From Umezawaea tangerina (lineage in GTDB: Bacteria; Actinomycetota; Actinomycetes; Mycobacteriales; Pseudonocardiaceae): DNA of 64,000 nt. The notes under the pieces are model-generated. The model was not told where the DNA came from and did no database searches. It saw only the letters and a list, made by a program, of their open reading frames with translations. Shown here piece after piece: positions 35,071-43,206 of this stretch; within the stretch, counting starts at the first letter, position 1; each line of letters begins with the position of its first letter. The translations under genes were made by a program, and so were the position numbers. The stretch lies in contig NZ_PVTF01000011.1 in the NCBI RefSeq assembly GCF_003002815.1, positions 124,001 through 188,000 on the forward strand, read 5' to 3'.

Positions 35071-36215
35071 GCCGGGTCTGCGTCATCTCGCCGTTCACCG
35101 GGCTGGCCGGGGACATGCTGCTGGCCGCGCTGGTCGACGCGGGCGCGCCGCTGGAGGCCGTCCGCGCCGCCGTGGCCGACACCGGTCTGAGCGGCTGGGA
35201 CCTGACGGTCGAGCGGGTGCTCACCCACGGGCTCACCGGCAGCCGCGCCGTCGTGTCGGTGACCGACGACGCCACGAGCCGCGGCGCGGGCGAGCTGATC
35301 GCCATGGCGGACCGGGTGCGCGACCGGGTGGTGGCCGACACCGCGGTCGCGGCGCTGAAGGCCATCGCCGAGGTCGAGGGGCACCTGCACGGCGAGGACC
35401 CCGATCTGGTGCACCTGCACGAGCTCGGCGGTCACGACACCCTCGTGGACGTCGTCGGAGTGGTCGCCGCCCTGCGCGCGCTGGACGTGCGGACCGTCCA
35501 CTGCGAGGCGCTGCCGATCGGCTCGGGGACGGTCCGCACGGCCCACGGCGTGCTGCCCTGCCCGGCTCCGGCGACCTCGGCACTGCTGCGGGGCGCGCTC
35601 GTCGTGGGCACCGACCTGCCCGGCGAGACCGTGACGCCGACCGCCGCGGCGCTGCTGCGCGCGCTGGGGGCCGACTACCACCCGGCGCCGGAGATGCGGA
35701 TGGAGGCGACCGGCTACGGCGTGGGCACGCGCACCCTCCCGGACCGGCCCAACGTGGCGGTGGTCCGGCTCGGCGACCGGGCGGTCGCGGACGTGCGCGA
35801 CCTCGTGGTGCTGGAGACCAACCTCGACGACGTGACGGGGGAGGTGCTGGGCCACCTCCTCGCCCGCCTGCTCGACGCGGGCGCGCTGGACAGCTGGATC
35901 ACCCCCGTGGTGATGAAGAAGGGCAGACCGGGGCACGTGCTGCACGCCCTGGCCACGCCGGAGACCGCCGACGAGGTCGAGCGGCTGATGTTCGCCGAGT
36001 CGGGCACCCTCGGCGTGCGGCGCACCGGGGTGAGCCGCACCGCCCTGCCCCGGACCACCGACACCGTGCACCTGCACGGGATGCGGGTGCGGCGCAAGCA
36101 CGGACCGCACCACAGCAAGGCGGAGTACGAGGACGCCGTCGCCGTCGCCCGGCGCACCGGTCTGCCGCTGCGCCTGGTGCTGGCCATGGTCACCGACCTC
36201 CCCGAGGAGCCCTGA
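35067..36215 (+). CDS. larC: LarC, CTP-dependent nickel insertion protein (single ORF)
   Basis: 382 residues from a GTG that overlaps the larB stop (GTGA). Features of the family: the start SPFTGLAGDMLLAALVDAG, the HLHELGGHDTLVDVVG block near residue 120, ETVTPTAAALLRAL, VLETNLDDVTGEVLGHL, and VVMKKGRPGHVLHAL. The gene is one continuous frame, unlike the larC1/larC2 arrangement of Lactiplantibacillus, which needs ribosomal frameshifting. It installs nickel in the pincer nucleotide. Its stop shares one base with larE. Confidence 0.92.
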   Translation: MSRVCVISPFTGLAGDMLLAALVDAGAPLEAVRAAVADTGLSGWDLTVERVLTHGLTGSRAVVSVTDDATSRGAGELIAMADRVRDRVVADTAVAALKAIAEVEGHLHGEDPDLVHLHELGGHDTLVDVVGVVAALRALDVRTVHCEALPIGSGTVRTAHGVLPCPAPATSALLRGALVVGTDLPGETVTPTAAALLRALGADYHPAPEMRMEATGYGVGTRTLPDRPNVAVVRLGDRAVADVRDLVVLETNLDDVTGEVLGHLLARLLDAGALDSWITPVVMKKGRPGHVLHALATPETADEVERLMFAESGTLGVRRTGVSRTALPRTTDTVHLHGMRVRRKHGPHHSKAEYEDAVAVARRTGLPLRLVLAMVTDLPEEP

Positions 36216-37024
36216 TGAGCACCGCTGCCACCGCCGCACGGCTCGTGACCCACCTGGAGGCGATCGGCCCGCTCGCCGTGGCGTTCTCCGGCGGCGCCGA
36301 CTCCGCCCTCGTGCTCGCCGCCGCCGTGCGCGCCCTCGGCCCCGCGGCGGTGCTCGCGGTCACCGCCGACTCGGCGAGCCTGGCCGCCGCCGAACTGGCC
36401 GCCGCGGTGGCGTTCGCCCGCGACCTGGGCGTGCGGCACGCGGCGCCGGAGACCGGCGAGCTGGACAACCCCGACTACGCGGCCAACGGCCGGGACCGCT
36501 GCTACTTCTGCAAGTCCACCGTGCTGGACGCCATCACCGCGGTCGCTCGGGACAACGGGCTGGCGGCGGTGGCGACCGGGACGAACGCCGACGACGCGCG
36601 CGACCCGTTCCGGCCCGGCATCCGCGCCGGTGACGAGATCGGCGTGCACACCCCGTTGCGCGACCTCGGGATGAGCAAGGCCGAGGTCCGCGGCGTGAGC
36701 GCGTTCTGGGGACTGTCCACAGCAGACAAGCCCGCGCTGCCGTGCCTGGCGAGCCGGGTGCGCTACGGCGTGGCGATCACCCCGGCCCGCCTGGCCAGGG
36801 TGGAACGCGCCGAGGTCGCCGTCCGCGCGTGGCTGGCGGACGCGGGCACGCCGACCAGGGACCTGCGCGTGCGCGACCTCGGCGACGTCGGCCGCGTCGA
36901 GCTCGACCCGCACCTGGCCGAGGTGCCCGTGATCCGGGAGGCGCTGACCGGGATCGTCCGCGAGGCGGGGTTCGACGGCGCGGAGCTGGCGGTGTTCCGG
37001 TCGGGGGCGCTCAACCACGAGTGA
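36215..37024 (+). CDS. larE: LarE, ATP-dependent sulfur transferase for pincer cofactor
   Basis: 269 residues. The PP-loop SGGADS is at 25-30. The sacrificial cysteine is Cys177 in KPALPCLASR, matching Cys176 of Lactiplantibacillus LarE, so this is the single-cysteine, self-consuming type rather than a three-cysteine iron-sulfur type. A CxxC (CYFCK at 96-100) is also present. It sulfurates the carboxylated nucleotide made by LarB. The ATG overlaps the larC stop (TGATG), completing the coupled set larA-larB-larC-larE. No LarD channel gene is seen. Confidence 0.92.
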   Translation: MSTAATAARLVTHLEAIGPLAVAFSGGADSALVLAAAVRALGPAAVLAVTADSASLAAAELAAAVAFARDLGVRHAAPETGELDNPDYAANGRDRCYFCKSTVLDAITAVARDNGLAAVATGTNADDARDPFRPGIRAGDEIGVHTPLRDLGMSKAEVRGVSAFWGLSTADKPALPCLASRVRYGVAITPARLARVERAEVAVRAWLADAGTPTRDLRVRDLGDVGRVELDPHLAEVPVIREALTGIVREAGFDGAELAVFRSGALNHE

Positions 37025-37199
37025 ACCGCGCGGGTGGCGCCGCACAACCTCGGCGATGGGCGTCTGCGGAACCGGCCCGCCGGTTGTGGTCCTCGCGGCG
37101 ATGGTGCCGACGGCGACCGTCGCACAGGCGAAGCGGACACGTCCGCTGCGGATCGCCGTCGTGGCCGGCTGGGCGGCGACTCCGCGTCGGGCGGGGCCG

Positions 37200-37892
37200 T
37201 CATTCCTCGACGGCGCCGCCGACCCGGCGGAGGTGGCGGCGGAAGCTGTAGGTCGGGTCGGCGGCGCGGCGGGCCAGGTAGTCGTCGAACGCGGTCTGCC
37301 GCCGGAGGGTGTCGCCCGCCTTGATCCGGTCGGCCTGCGCGCGCTCGGTCTCCCAGATCCGGCGCGCGGTGGCCAGGACCTCCTCGACGCGGTCGGCGGC
37401 GACGAACAGCACGCCGTCCCGGTCGCCGAAGACGATGTCGGCACCGGTCGCGGTGTGCGGGCCGAACCTGGCGTCCGCCAACGCCTCAGGCTCCTGCGGG
37501 TCGAGCCTGGTCGGGCCCGCGGGGTAGCTGCCGTAGCTGAACACCGGGACCCCGATGTCGACCAGCTCCGGGGTGTCGCGGTGCAGGCCCCAGACCACCA
37601 GCCCCGCCACGCCGGACGCCCTGGCCTCCAGCACCGCGAGGTCGCCGACGCACGCCTCGTCCGACCGGCCCGCGTTGTCCACGACCAGCACGTCACCCTC
37701 CTCGGCCCGGCCGTAGGCCTCGAGGAACACGTCCACGCTGCCGTAGTGGCGGGCGGGGAGCACGCGCCCGGCGACCCGGTGGCCCGGCGTGACCGCGGCG
37801 ATGCCGGGCGGCGCGAGGCGCAGGGGGACGTCGAGCCGGACGCAGGCGTCGGCCACCAGCGGTGTGGACAGGTCGGTGAAGGCTTGCAGCAC
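37200..37892 (-). CDS. RraA-like family protein (possible class II pyruvate aldolase)
   Basis: 230 residues. The RraA/HMG-aldolase fold is indicated by [15 protein letters not shown] at the start, [38 protein letters not shown] and the key GLHRDTPEL, where the Arg-Asp pair normally binds substrate and metal. Members cleave 4-hydroxy-2-oxo acids to pyruvate; others only bind RNase E. At the edge of a sugar-acid catabolic island an aldolase for a 2-keto-3-deoxy acid is attractive but unproven. It is convergent with larE across 175 bp that hold nothing I recognise. Confidence 0.75.
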   Translation of the reverse strand: MLQAFTDLSTPLVADACVRLDVPLRLAPPGIAAVTPGHRVAGRVLPARHYGSVDVFLEAYGRAEEGDVLVVDNAGRSDEACVGDLAVLEARASGVAGLVVWGLHRDTPELVDIGVPVFSYGSYPAGPTRLDPQEPEALADARFGPHTATGADIVFGDRDGVLFVAADRVEEVLATARRIWETERAQADRIKAGDTLRRQTAFDDYLARRAADPTYSFRRHLRRVGGAVEE

Positions 37893-38258
37893 GGCGGTTC
37901 CTCCTGCGGCTCGGACAACCAGCCGACCCTACCGGCGGGCACGGGGTCGGGGCGTGGCCCTGATGCCGTCCAGCGCCGTGCCGAAGCCGGCACCTGGAGG
38001 ACCTGCACGGGTGGGTCCGGCGGATGACGGCTTGACCAGCCGGATGCGCCTCGGGTAGCGGCGGGATCCGGGCAACGTCCACTGAGGACCGCTCCGAACG
38101 GGACGGCCATGCGCCACGCGCATGGCCCGTATCCCCGATCCGCGTTGGCGGGGCCGCTGGCCGGTCGGCACGCTTGATCACGTGCTCCCGCCCGTCGGCG
38201 GACGGACGTCGCAGTCCACCGGGCACCCTCCGCGTCGCCGCACCCGAAAGGCCCTGCC
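37893..38258. other. Intergenic region, no gene recognised
   Basis: 366 bp between divergent genes. Frames in it lack ribosome sites and good codon bias. Only the region just before 38259 (CGAAAGG) looks functional, as the ribosome site of the next gene. Confidence 0.5.
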
Positions 38259-39203
38259 TTGACCACTTCCCTCCGCCGCGCCGTCCTCGGCGCGGGCGCC
38301 TTCACCACGGCCGCCGTGCTCGTGGCCTGCTCCCTCGTCCCGGCCGTGGCCGCCGACCGCGGCTCGGGTCGCGGCGGCGGGCAGGTCCCCGCCCGCGTCG
38401 ACCTGCCCGACGGCTTCCCGCCCGAGTCCATCGCGATCGAGAACGGGACCGCCTACCTCGGGTCCCGTGCCGACGGCGACATCTACGCCCTGGACCTCGC
38501 GACCGGCAGGGGCGGGGTGATCAGCCAGGGGCCGGGGACGCAGTCGCTCGGGCTGGCCGTCGACAGCCGTAGGCGCAGGCTGTACGTCGCGGGAGGTGTC
38601 GCGGGCGACGCGCGGGTGGTCGACCTGCGCACCGGCGCGGTGCTGGCCTCCTACCAGCTGGTCCCGAAGGGCACGCCCGCGTTCGTCAACGACGTGCTGC
38701 TGACCGAGCGCGGGGCGGTGTTCACCGACTCGGTGCACGACGTCCTCTACCGCGTCCAGGACGGCCGGGTCGAGAACGTCCCGCTGCACGGGGAGTGGGT
38801 GCAGACGCCGGAGTACAACGCCAACGGCATCACCACCACCCCCGACGGCCGGGCCCTGCTGGTCGTGAACTCCACCACGGGCGGGCTCTACCGCGTCGAG
38901 CACGACGGCCGCGCGACCGAGGTCGACCTGGGCGGCCGGACCTTCGTCCACCCCGACGGCGTGCTCCGCGAGGGCCGCACCCTCTACGTCGTGCAGAACG
39001 CGGCGAACTCGGTCGCCGTCGTCCGGCTCGACCAGTCCGCCACCCGCGGCGAGGTCGCGCGAACCCTTGCCGCGGAAGGGTTCGACGTGCCCACCGCGAT
39101 CGCCCGCTCCCGCGACCGGCTCTACGTCACCAACGCCCGGTTCCAAGTGCAGGTGTCGCCCACCACCGAGTACTGGCTGACCGCGCTCGACGGCCGCGGC
39201 TAG
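38259..39203 (+). CDS. Secreted beta-propeller (SMP-30/gluconolactonase-like) protein
   Basis: 314 residues from a TTG start supported by GAAAGG 8 bp upstream and by the signal peptide it yields (RRAVLGAGAFTTAAVLVACS, cleavage after AVAA likely). The mature part has repeated blade-like units: IAIENGTAYLGSRADGDIYAL, DSRRRRLYVAGG, PAFVNDVLLTERGAVFTDS, NANGITTTPDGRALLVVNS and FVHPDGVLREGRTLYVVQN. The pattern resembles SMP-30-type propellers, in which Glu/Asn/Asp residues bind a metal. Substrate or partner unknown; it is exported. Confidence 0.75.
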   Translation: MTTSLRRAVLGAGAFTTAAVLVACSLVPAVAADRGSGRGGGQVPARVDLPDGFPPESIAIENGTAYLGSRADGDIYALDLATGRGGVISQGPGTQSLGLAVDSRRRRLYVAGGVAGDARVVDLRTGAVLASYQLVPKGTPAFVNDVLLTERGAVFTDSVHDVLYRVQDGRVENVPLHGEWVQTPEYNANGITTTPDGRALLVVNSTTGGLYRVEHDGRATEVDLGGRTFVHPDGVLREGRTLYVVQNAANSVAVVRLDQSATRGEVARTLAAEGFDVPTAIARSRDRLYVTNARFQVQVSPTTEYWLTALDGRG

Positions 39204-39250
39204 CCCGTGTCCGACACCGACCCCGTGCCCGGTGGTGCAGGCTGGTACCC

Positions 39251-39823
39251 GTGATCGACGACTTCGCGAAGGACTACCTGCACACCGACCTGCGGGAGAT
39301 CCGCGACACGGTGCTCCGCAAGCTCGACGGGCTGTCCGAGTACGACGTCCGCCGCCCGCTGACCTCGACCGGGACCAACCTCCTCGGCCTGGTGAAGCAC
39401 CTGGCGGTGGCGGAGTCCCGCTACTTCGGCGAGGTCTTCGGCAGGCCGTCCCCGGAGCCCGTCCCGCGGTGGGACGACCTCGACCGGCGCGGCACCGACA
39501 TGTGGGCGACCGAGCACGAGACGCGCGAGGAGGTCGTCGACCGCTACCGGCGCGTCTGGGCGCACTCCGACGCGACGATCGCCGCACTGGCCGTCGACTC
39601 ACCGGGTCACGTGCCGTGGTGGCCGCGTCCGGACGTGGTGCTGTTCACCGTCCTGGTCCACGTGCTCACCGAGACCAACCGGCACGCCGGGCACGCCGAC
39701 GTCCTGCGCGAACAGCTGGACGGCGAGGTGGACGCGGCCCGGCGGGACGCGGCCTTCTGGGCGGACCGGCGCGCGGAGGTCGAGCGGGCGGCCAGGGCGG
39801 CCGATCGCCGTCACGGCTCCTGA
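39251..39823 (+). CDS. DinB/DUF664 family protein
   Basis: 190 residues from a GTG. It is a four-helix DinB-type protein: LRKLDGLSEYDVRRPL, then GLVKHLAVAESRYFG with the first His, and LVHVLTETNRHAGHADVLRE with two more His for a metal site. In actinomycetes such proteins are thiol (mycothiol)-dependent transferases or of unknown function. There is no catalytic partner nearby. Confidence 0.85.
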   Translation: MIDDFAKDYLHTDLREIRDTVLRKLDGLSEYDVRRPLTSTGTNLLGLVKHLAVAESRYFGEVFGRPSPEPVPRWDDLDRRGTDMWATEHETREEVVDRYRRVWAHSDATIAALAVDSPGHVPWWPRPDVVLFTVLVHVLTETNRHAGHADVLREQLDGEVDAARRDAAFWADRRAEVERAARAADRRHGS

Positions 39824-39833
39824 CCGCCTCCGC

Positions 39834-40637
39834 TCACCCCTCGCCGTGGTCGAGGCCGGTGCGGCGCAGGACGACCCACTGCTCGCCGGGCCGGTCGACG
39901 ACGACCGGGTACCACCGCGGCCGCAACGCCGCGTGCAGCTCGTCGCCGCGTTCGACCAGCGAGGCCACGGCGGGGTCGCCCACGACGATCAGGGCGGACC
40001 AGTCGACGTGCGCCATGAGGTGGTCCGCGGTGACGCCGAACCGGGACTCCAGCAGGGTGACCAGGTCGTGGCCGGTGTCCGGCCCCGACTCCACGTGGTC
40101 GACGTCGGGCACCTCGACCACCCCGGTGGTGCCGCCGTCGGTGTGCTCGTCGTGGTCGCGCTGCTCGGACCACACGTGCTTGTCGAGCGAGTGGACGCGC
40201 GAGCACAGGTCGAACGCCTGCTCGTCGGAGAGGACCAGGGTGACCTTGCGGCCCCCGGTGAGCGTGAACGTCAGCTCGGCCTCCGGCCCGCCGCCGGAGC
40301 CGGGCTCGGCCTCGACGGTCCCGGCGACCTCACCGACCAGCTCGGACGCGGCCGGGCTCTCGTCGCCCGCGCCCAGGGACGGCAGGTTCGCGGCCATCTC
40401 CACCACGCAGTGCGCGGCGGTCCAGAACGACTCCTGGTCCCGGAACCCCTTGCGGCCGCGGGTCAGCGTCCGCCCGATCCCCAGCGGCTCCACGCGAGCC
40501 TCCACCGTGCCGGTCCCGCTCTCGTCGTCCCACGTCGCGAGCACGGTGACGTTGTTGGCCAAGTGCTTGCGGTAGCTCGCGACGCGCCCGTGCCGGACGA
40601 GCTCCCAGCCGCGCACCACCTCGTGCCGAAGGTCCAC
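39834..40637 (-). CDS. Hypothetical protein
   Basis: 267 residues; codon bias is clearly coding. I do not recognise the family. The N-terminal third is basic and beta-rich (GWELVRHGRVASYRKHLANN, then RVEPLGIGRTLTRGRKGF), followed by WTAAHCVVEMA. The second half is acidic, with HVWSEQRDHDEHTDGG. No signal peptide, membrane span or catalytic motif is visible. It is convergent with the DinB gene (10 bp between stops) and divergent from the DUF1996 gene. Confidence 0.7.
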   Translation of the reverse strand: MDLRHEVVRGWELVRHGRVASYRKHLANNVTVLATWDDESGTGTVEARVEPLGIGRTLTRGRKGFRDQESFWTAAHCVVEMAANLPSLGAGDESPAASELVGEVAGTVEAEPGSGGGPEAELTFTLTGGRKVTLVLSDEQAFDLCSRVHSLDKHVWSEQRDHDEHTDGGTTGVVEVPDVDHVESGPDTGHDLVTLLESRFGVTADHLMAHVDWSALIVVGDPAVASLVERGDELHAALRPRWYPVVVDRPGEQWVVLRRTGLDHGEG

Positions 40638-40777
40638 GACCGGATCCTAGCCGGGGACGGGCGCTCGAATTGGGCCCAACACCTGCGCCCGCTGGGACTT
40701 TCGGCTCACGACCGCGGCCTCGCCCCCTCCTACCTTTCGGCTGGTAGTCCCGTTTCCCGCGGGTGAAGGAGGAAGCT

Positions 40778-41803
40778 GTGTTGGGTGACAGGAGAGTCCC
40801 GCCTCGGGCCTTGCGGCTGGTGGACAAGGGGCGGATCGGGTTGGCCGGTGCGGCCGCCGTGGTGGCGGTCCTCGGACTGGTGCTGGCGCCGGGCGGTGGC
40901 ACGGCGGCGGGGTCGCAGGCCGGGCACCACGGCGGGATGACGATGGCGGCGGGTACCTGGATACCGGTCGACCAGGCGAAGTGGAACGCGCAGCTGGCCG
41001 CCTTCCGGGCGATGACGCCCAGGCCCGCTCCGCCCAACCCGAACCGCAACCCCGAGTTCAACGCCACGTGCACGTACAGCCATTCCGCGCAGGACGACCC
41101 GATCGTCTTCCCCGGACAGCCCGGCGCGTCGCACATGCACTCGTTCATCGGCAACGACCGCACCGCCGCGGCGACCACGGTCGACGACCTGATGCGCTTC
41201 ACCGCGTCGAGCTGCCAGCCGTTGCAGGACCACTCGGCCTACTGGGTGCCGACCCTGTTCGAGCACGACCAGCCCGTCCAGCCCAAGCAGGTGGTGGTCT
41301 ACTACGGGTCGCTGCTCACCGACAAGTCGAAGACCGTCCCCATGCCGCAGGGGCTGCGGATGATCGTCGGGGACGCGACGCGCCAGGTGCCGACGCCGGT
41401 CGGCGCGGTCAACCAGTTCTACTGCGCGGGCGGCCCGCTGGACGGCAAGAGCCGCAGCCGGGACGGCAACTGGCCGGTGTGCGACGGCGGCACGCTGCAC
41501 TTCACGATGCGCTTCCCGGACTGCTGGGACGGCCGGAACCTGGACAGCCCCGACCACAAGAGCCACGTGGCGTGGGGGCAGGGCGGCCAGTGCACCGAGC
41601 AGTTCCCGGTGCCCATCCCGGCGGTCACGTTCTCCATCTCCTACGAGACCAGCGGCAGCGTGGACGGGTTCCGACTGGCGTCGGGGATGGCCTCGTCCAT
41701 GCACGGCGACGGGTTCTTCGCCTGGGACGAGGACGCGTTGGGGCACCGGGTGAAGGACTGCGTGGTCCAGGTGGTCCAGTGCAACACCGCGGGCGGGTTC
41801 TGA
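40778..41803 (+). CDS. Secreted DUF1996 protein
   Basis: 341 residues from the GTG at 40778, chosen over GTG at 40763 because AAGGAGGA sits between them at the right distance. The N-terminus is basic, then has one hydrophobic signal segment (AGAAAVVAVLGLVLAPG). DUF1996 hallmarks: TCTYSHSAQDDPIVFPG, SHMHSFIGN, YWVPTLFEHD, VVVYYGSLL and MRFPDCWDGRNLDSPDHKSHV. Six cysteines probably form disulfides. The domain is found in exported actinobacterial and fungal proteins; its function is not known. It is convergent with the next gene, with only 9 bp between stops. Confidence 0.88.
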   Translation: MLGDRRVPPRALRLVDKGRIGLAGAAAVVAVLGLVLAPGGGTAAGSQAGHHGGMTMAAGTWIPVDQAKWNAQLAAFRAMTPRPAPPNPNRNPEFNATCTYSHSAQDDPIVFPGQPGASHMHSFIGNDRTAAATTVDDLMRFTASSCQPLQDHSAYWVPTLFEHDQPVQPKQVVVYYGSLLTDKSKTVPMPQGLRMIVGDATRQVPTPVGAVNQFYCAGGPLDGKSRSRDGNWPVCDGGTLHFTMRFPDCWDGRNLDSPDHKSHVAWGQGGQCTEQFPVPIPAVTFSISYETSGSVDGFRLASGMASSMHGDGFFAWDEDALGHRVKDCVVQVVQCNTAGGF

Positions 41804-41812
41804 CCTCCGACG

Positions 41813-42541
41813 TCAGCTCAGCACGACCTCGTTGATGTCCGGCGCGGAGCCGGTGTCGTTGAAGAACTTGATCCAGCTGTCCCCGGCGGGCACGAACACC
41901 TCGACCGACGTGGTCGCCGGGATCAGCAGGCTCGCGGCACCGGCCAGCCGCCGGGTCTGCGGGGTGCCGTCGTTGACCGCGACCATGAGCGTCCGCTGCT
42001 CCTCGGTCTCGTAGACGATGGTCAGGGTGCGGGTGCCCGCCGCGGGCACCCCGGCGACGCGGACGGCGAGGATGTTCGGACCGCCGATGTAGCCCACCCG
42101 GCTGCCGCCGCGGCAGCTCGCGCACTCGATGACACGGGCGCCGGTGCGGATGTTCGCGGGATCGGCCGCGTGCACGGTGGTGCTCGGGAACGCGGGCGGC
42201 GGGGACGAGGTCACCGGCTCCGGCGGGTCGGCCCCCGTCGTCCCGGCGGGCGGGGCCGCGGACACGGTGACAACGGGCGGGGTCGCATCGGGTTGGGTGG
42301 CACCGGGTCGGGTGGCCGGAACGGACGGGATGACGGCGGAAGGCGTTGCCGCGGAAGGGGATCCGGTGGACGGGGGAGCGGCGGACGGAGGTGGTAGCGC
42401 CACCGGAGGGTCCGGTACGACCAGCGGTGGCACGAGCACCGCGGTCGCGGTGATCCCGACGGCGAGCACCGTCCACCCCAGCCGCCGCAGCACCACCCGG
42501 CGGTCCACGACGCCCTTCCGGTCCGACACGTCCTCGTCCAC
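41813..42541 (-). CDS. Membrane-anchored or secreted protein with Pro/Thr-rich stalk
   Basis: 242 residues from a GTG at 42541 (a second GTG at 42529 is possible). A basic start (DRKGVVDRRVVLRRLGW) leads into one membrane or signal segment (TVLAVGITATAVLVPPLVV). Then about 75 residues are rich in Pro, Ser, Thr and Ala, a wall-spanning stalk. The C-terminal 100 residues form a beta-rich domain (VIECASCRGGSRVGYIGGPN, TLTIVYETEEQRTLMVAVN) resembling carbohydrate-binding modules of the CBM6/35 kind. It follows the response regulator by 5 bp, so it is probably in the two-component operon. Confidence 0.65.
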   Translation of the reverse strand: MDEDVSDRKGVVDRRVVLRRLGWTVLAVGITATAVLVPPLVVPDPPVALPPPSAAPPSTGSPSAATPSAVIPSVPATRPGATQPDATPPVVTVSAAPPAGTTGADPPEPVTSSPPPAFPSTTVHAADPANIRTGARVIECASCRGGSRVGYIGGPNILAVRVAGVPAAGTRTLTIVYETEEQRTLMVAVNDGTPQTRRLAGAASLLIPATTSVEVFVPAGDSWIKFFNDTGSAPDINEVVLS

Positions 42542-42546
42542 CCCGC

Positions 42547-43206
42547 CTACCGCCTGCTCGTCCAGCGCAGGGCGGCCTCGGTGCGGTTGCCCACGCGCAG
42601 CTTCGTGAAGGCGTGGTGCAGGTGGTTCTTCACCGTCTTCTCGGTGAGCACCAGCCTGCGGGCGATGGCCGCGTTGGACAGCCCTTCCGCCACCAGCCCC
42701 AGGACGTCCTCCTCGCGCCGCGTCAGTCCCAACCGGATCCGGTCCTGCCGCTGCCACTCCAGCTGTTCGTGCCGGGCCCGCTCGCGGTCCGCCTGCTCGC
42801 GCACGGCCGTGACGGCCACGGCGGCCGCCGGTGCGGAGAGCCAGCTCTGTCCACATGCGACGGCCAGCACCGCCCGCAGCAGCTCGTCGGGGTCGAACTC
42901 GCCGTGCACCAGGTAACCGCGCGCGCCACCGCGCAGCATCCCGCCCACCAGGCCGGGATCGGCGTCGCTGGTCAGCACGAGCACGGCGGTGTACCGGCAC
43001 AGCTCGCCGAGCACCGACAGCCCGTCCGCGACCGGCATGCGGTGGTCCAGCAGGGTCACGGCGGGACGCAGCCGCCGCGCCAGGGTCAGCCCCTGCCGAC
43101 CGTCCCCGGCCTCGGCCACGACCCGCGCGGAGTCGGTGCTGTCGAGGAAACCGCGGAGCGCGGCCCGCACGATCGGGTTGTCGTCGACGACCAGGACGTC
43201 GATCAC
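42547..43206 (-). CDS. NarL/LuxR-family response regulator
   Basis: 219 residues. Receiver domain with the acidic pair Asp8-Asp9, phospho-acceptor Asp54 in TLLDHRMPVADG, and Lys replaced region TSDADPG. The C-terminal GerE HTH starts LTRREEDVLGLVAEGLSNAAIARRL and continues TEKTVKNHLHHAF. Its ATG overlaps the kinase stop by 4 bp (ATGA). It is the output of the sensor kinase upstream. Confidence 0.92.
   Translation of the reverse strand: MIDVLVVDDNPIVRAALRGFLDSTDSARVVAEAGDGRQGLTLARRLRPAVTLLDHRMPVADGLSVLGELCRYTAVLVLTSDADPGLVGGMLRGGARGYLVHGEFDPDELLRAVLAVACGQSWLSAPAAAVAVTAVREQADRERARHEQLEWQRQDRIRLGLTRREEDVLGLVAEGLSNAAIARRLVLTEKTVKNHLHHAFTKLRVGNRTEAALRWTSRR

Noticed and set aside
37056-37199. Possible signal-peptide-like start (VVVLAAMVPTATVAQA) after larE
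   Set aside because: The frame soon runs antisense over the RraA-like gene and has no ribosome site.
35714-38431. Reverse open frame of 905 codons over larC, larE and the RraA-like gene
   Set aside because: It crosses three well-supported genes, one of them in another frame on the same strand, and has no coherent domain.
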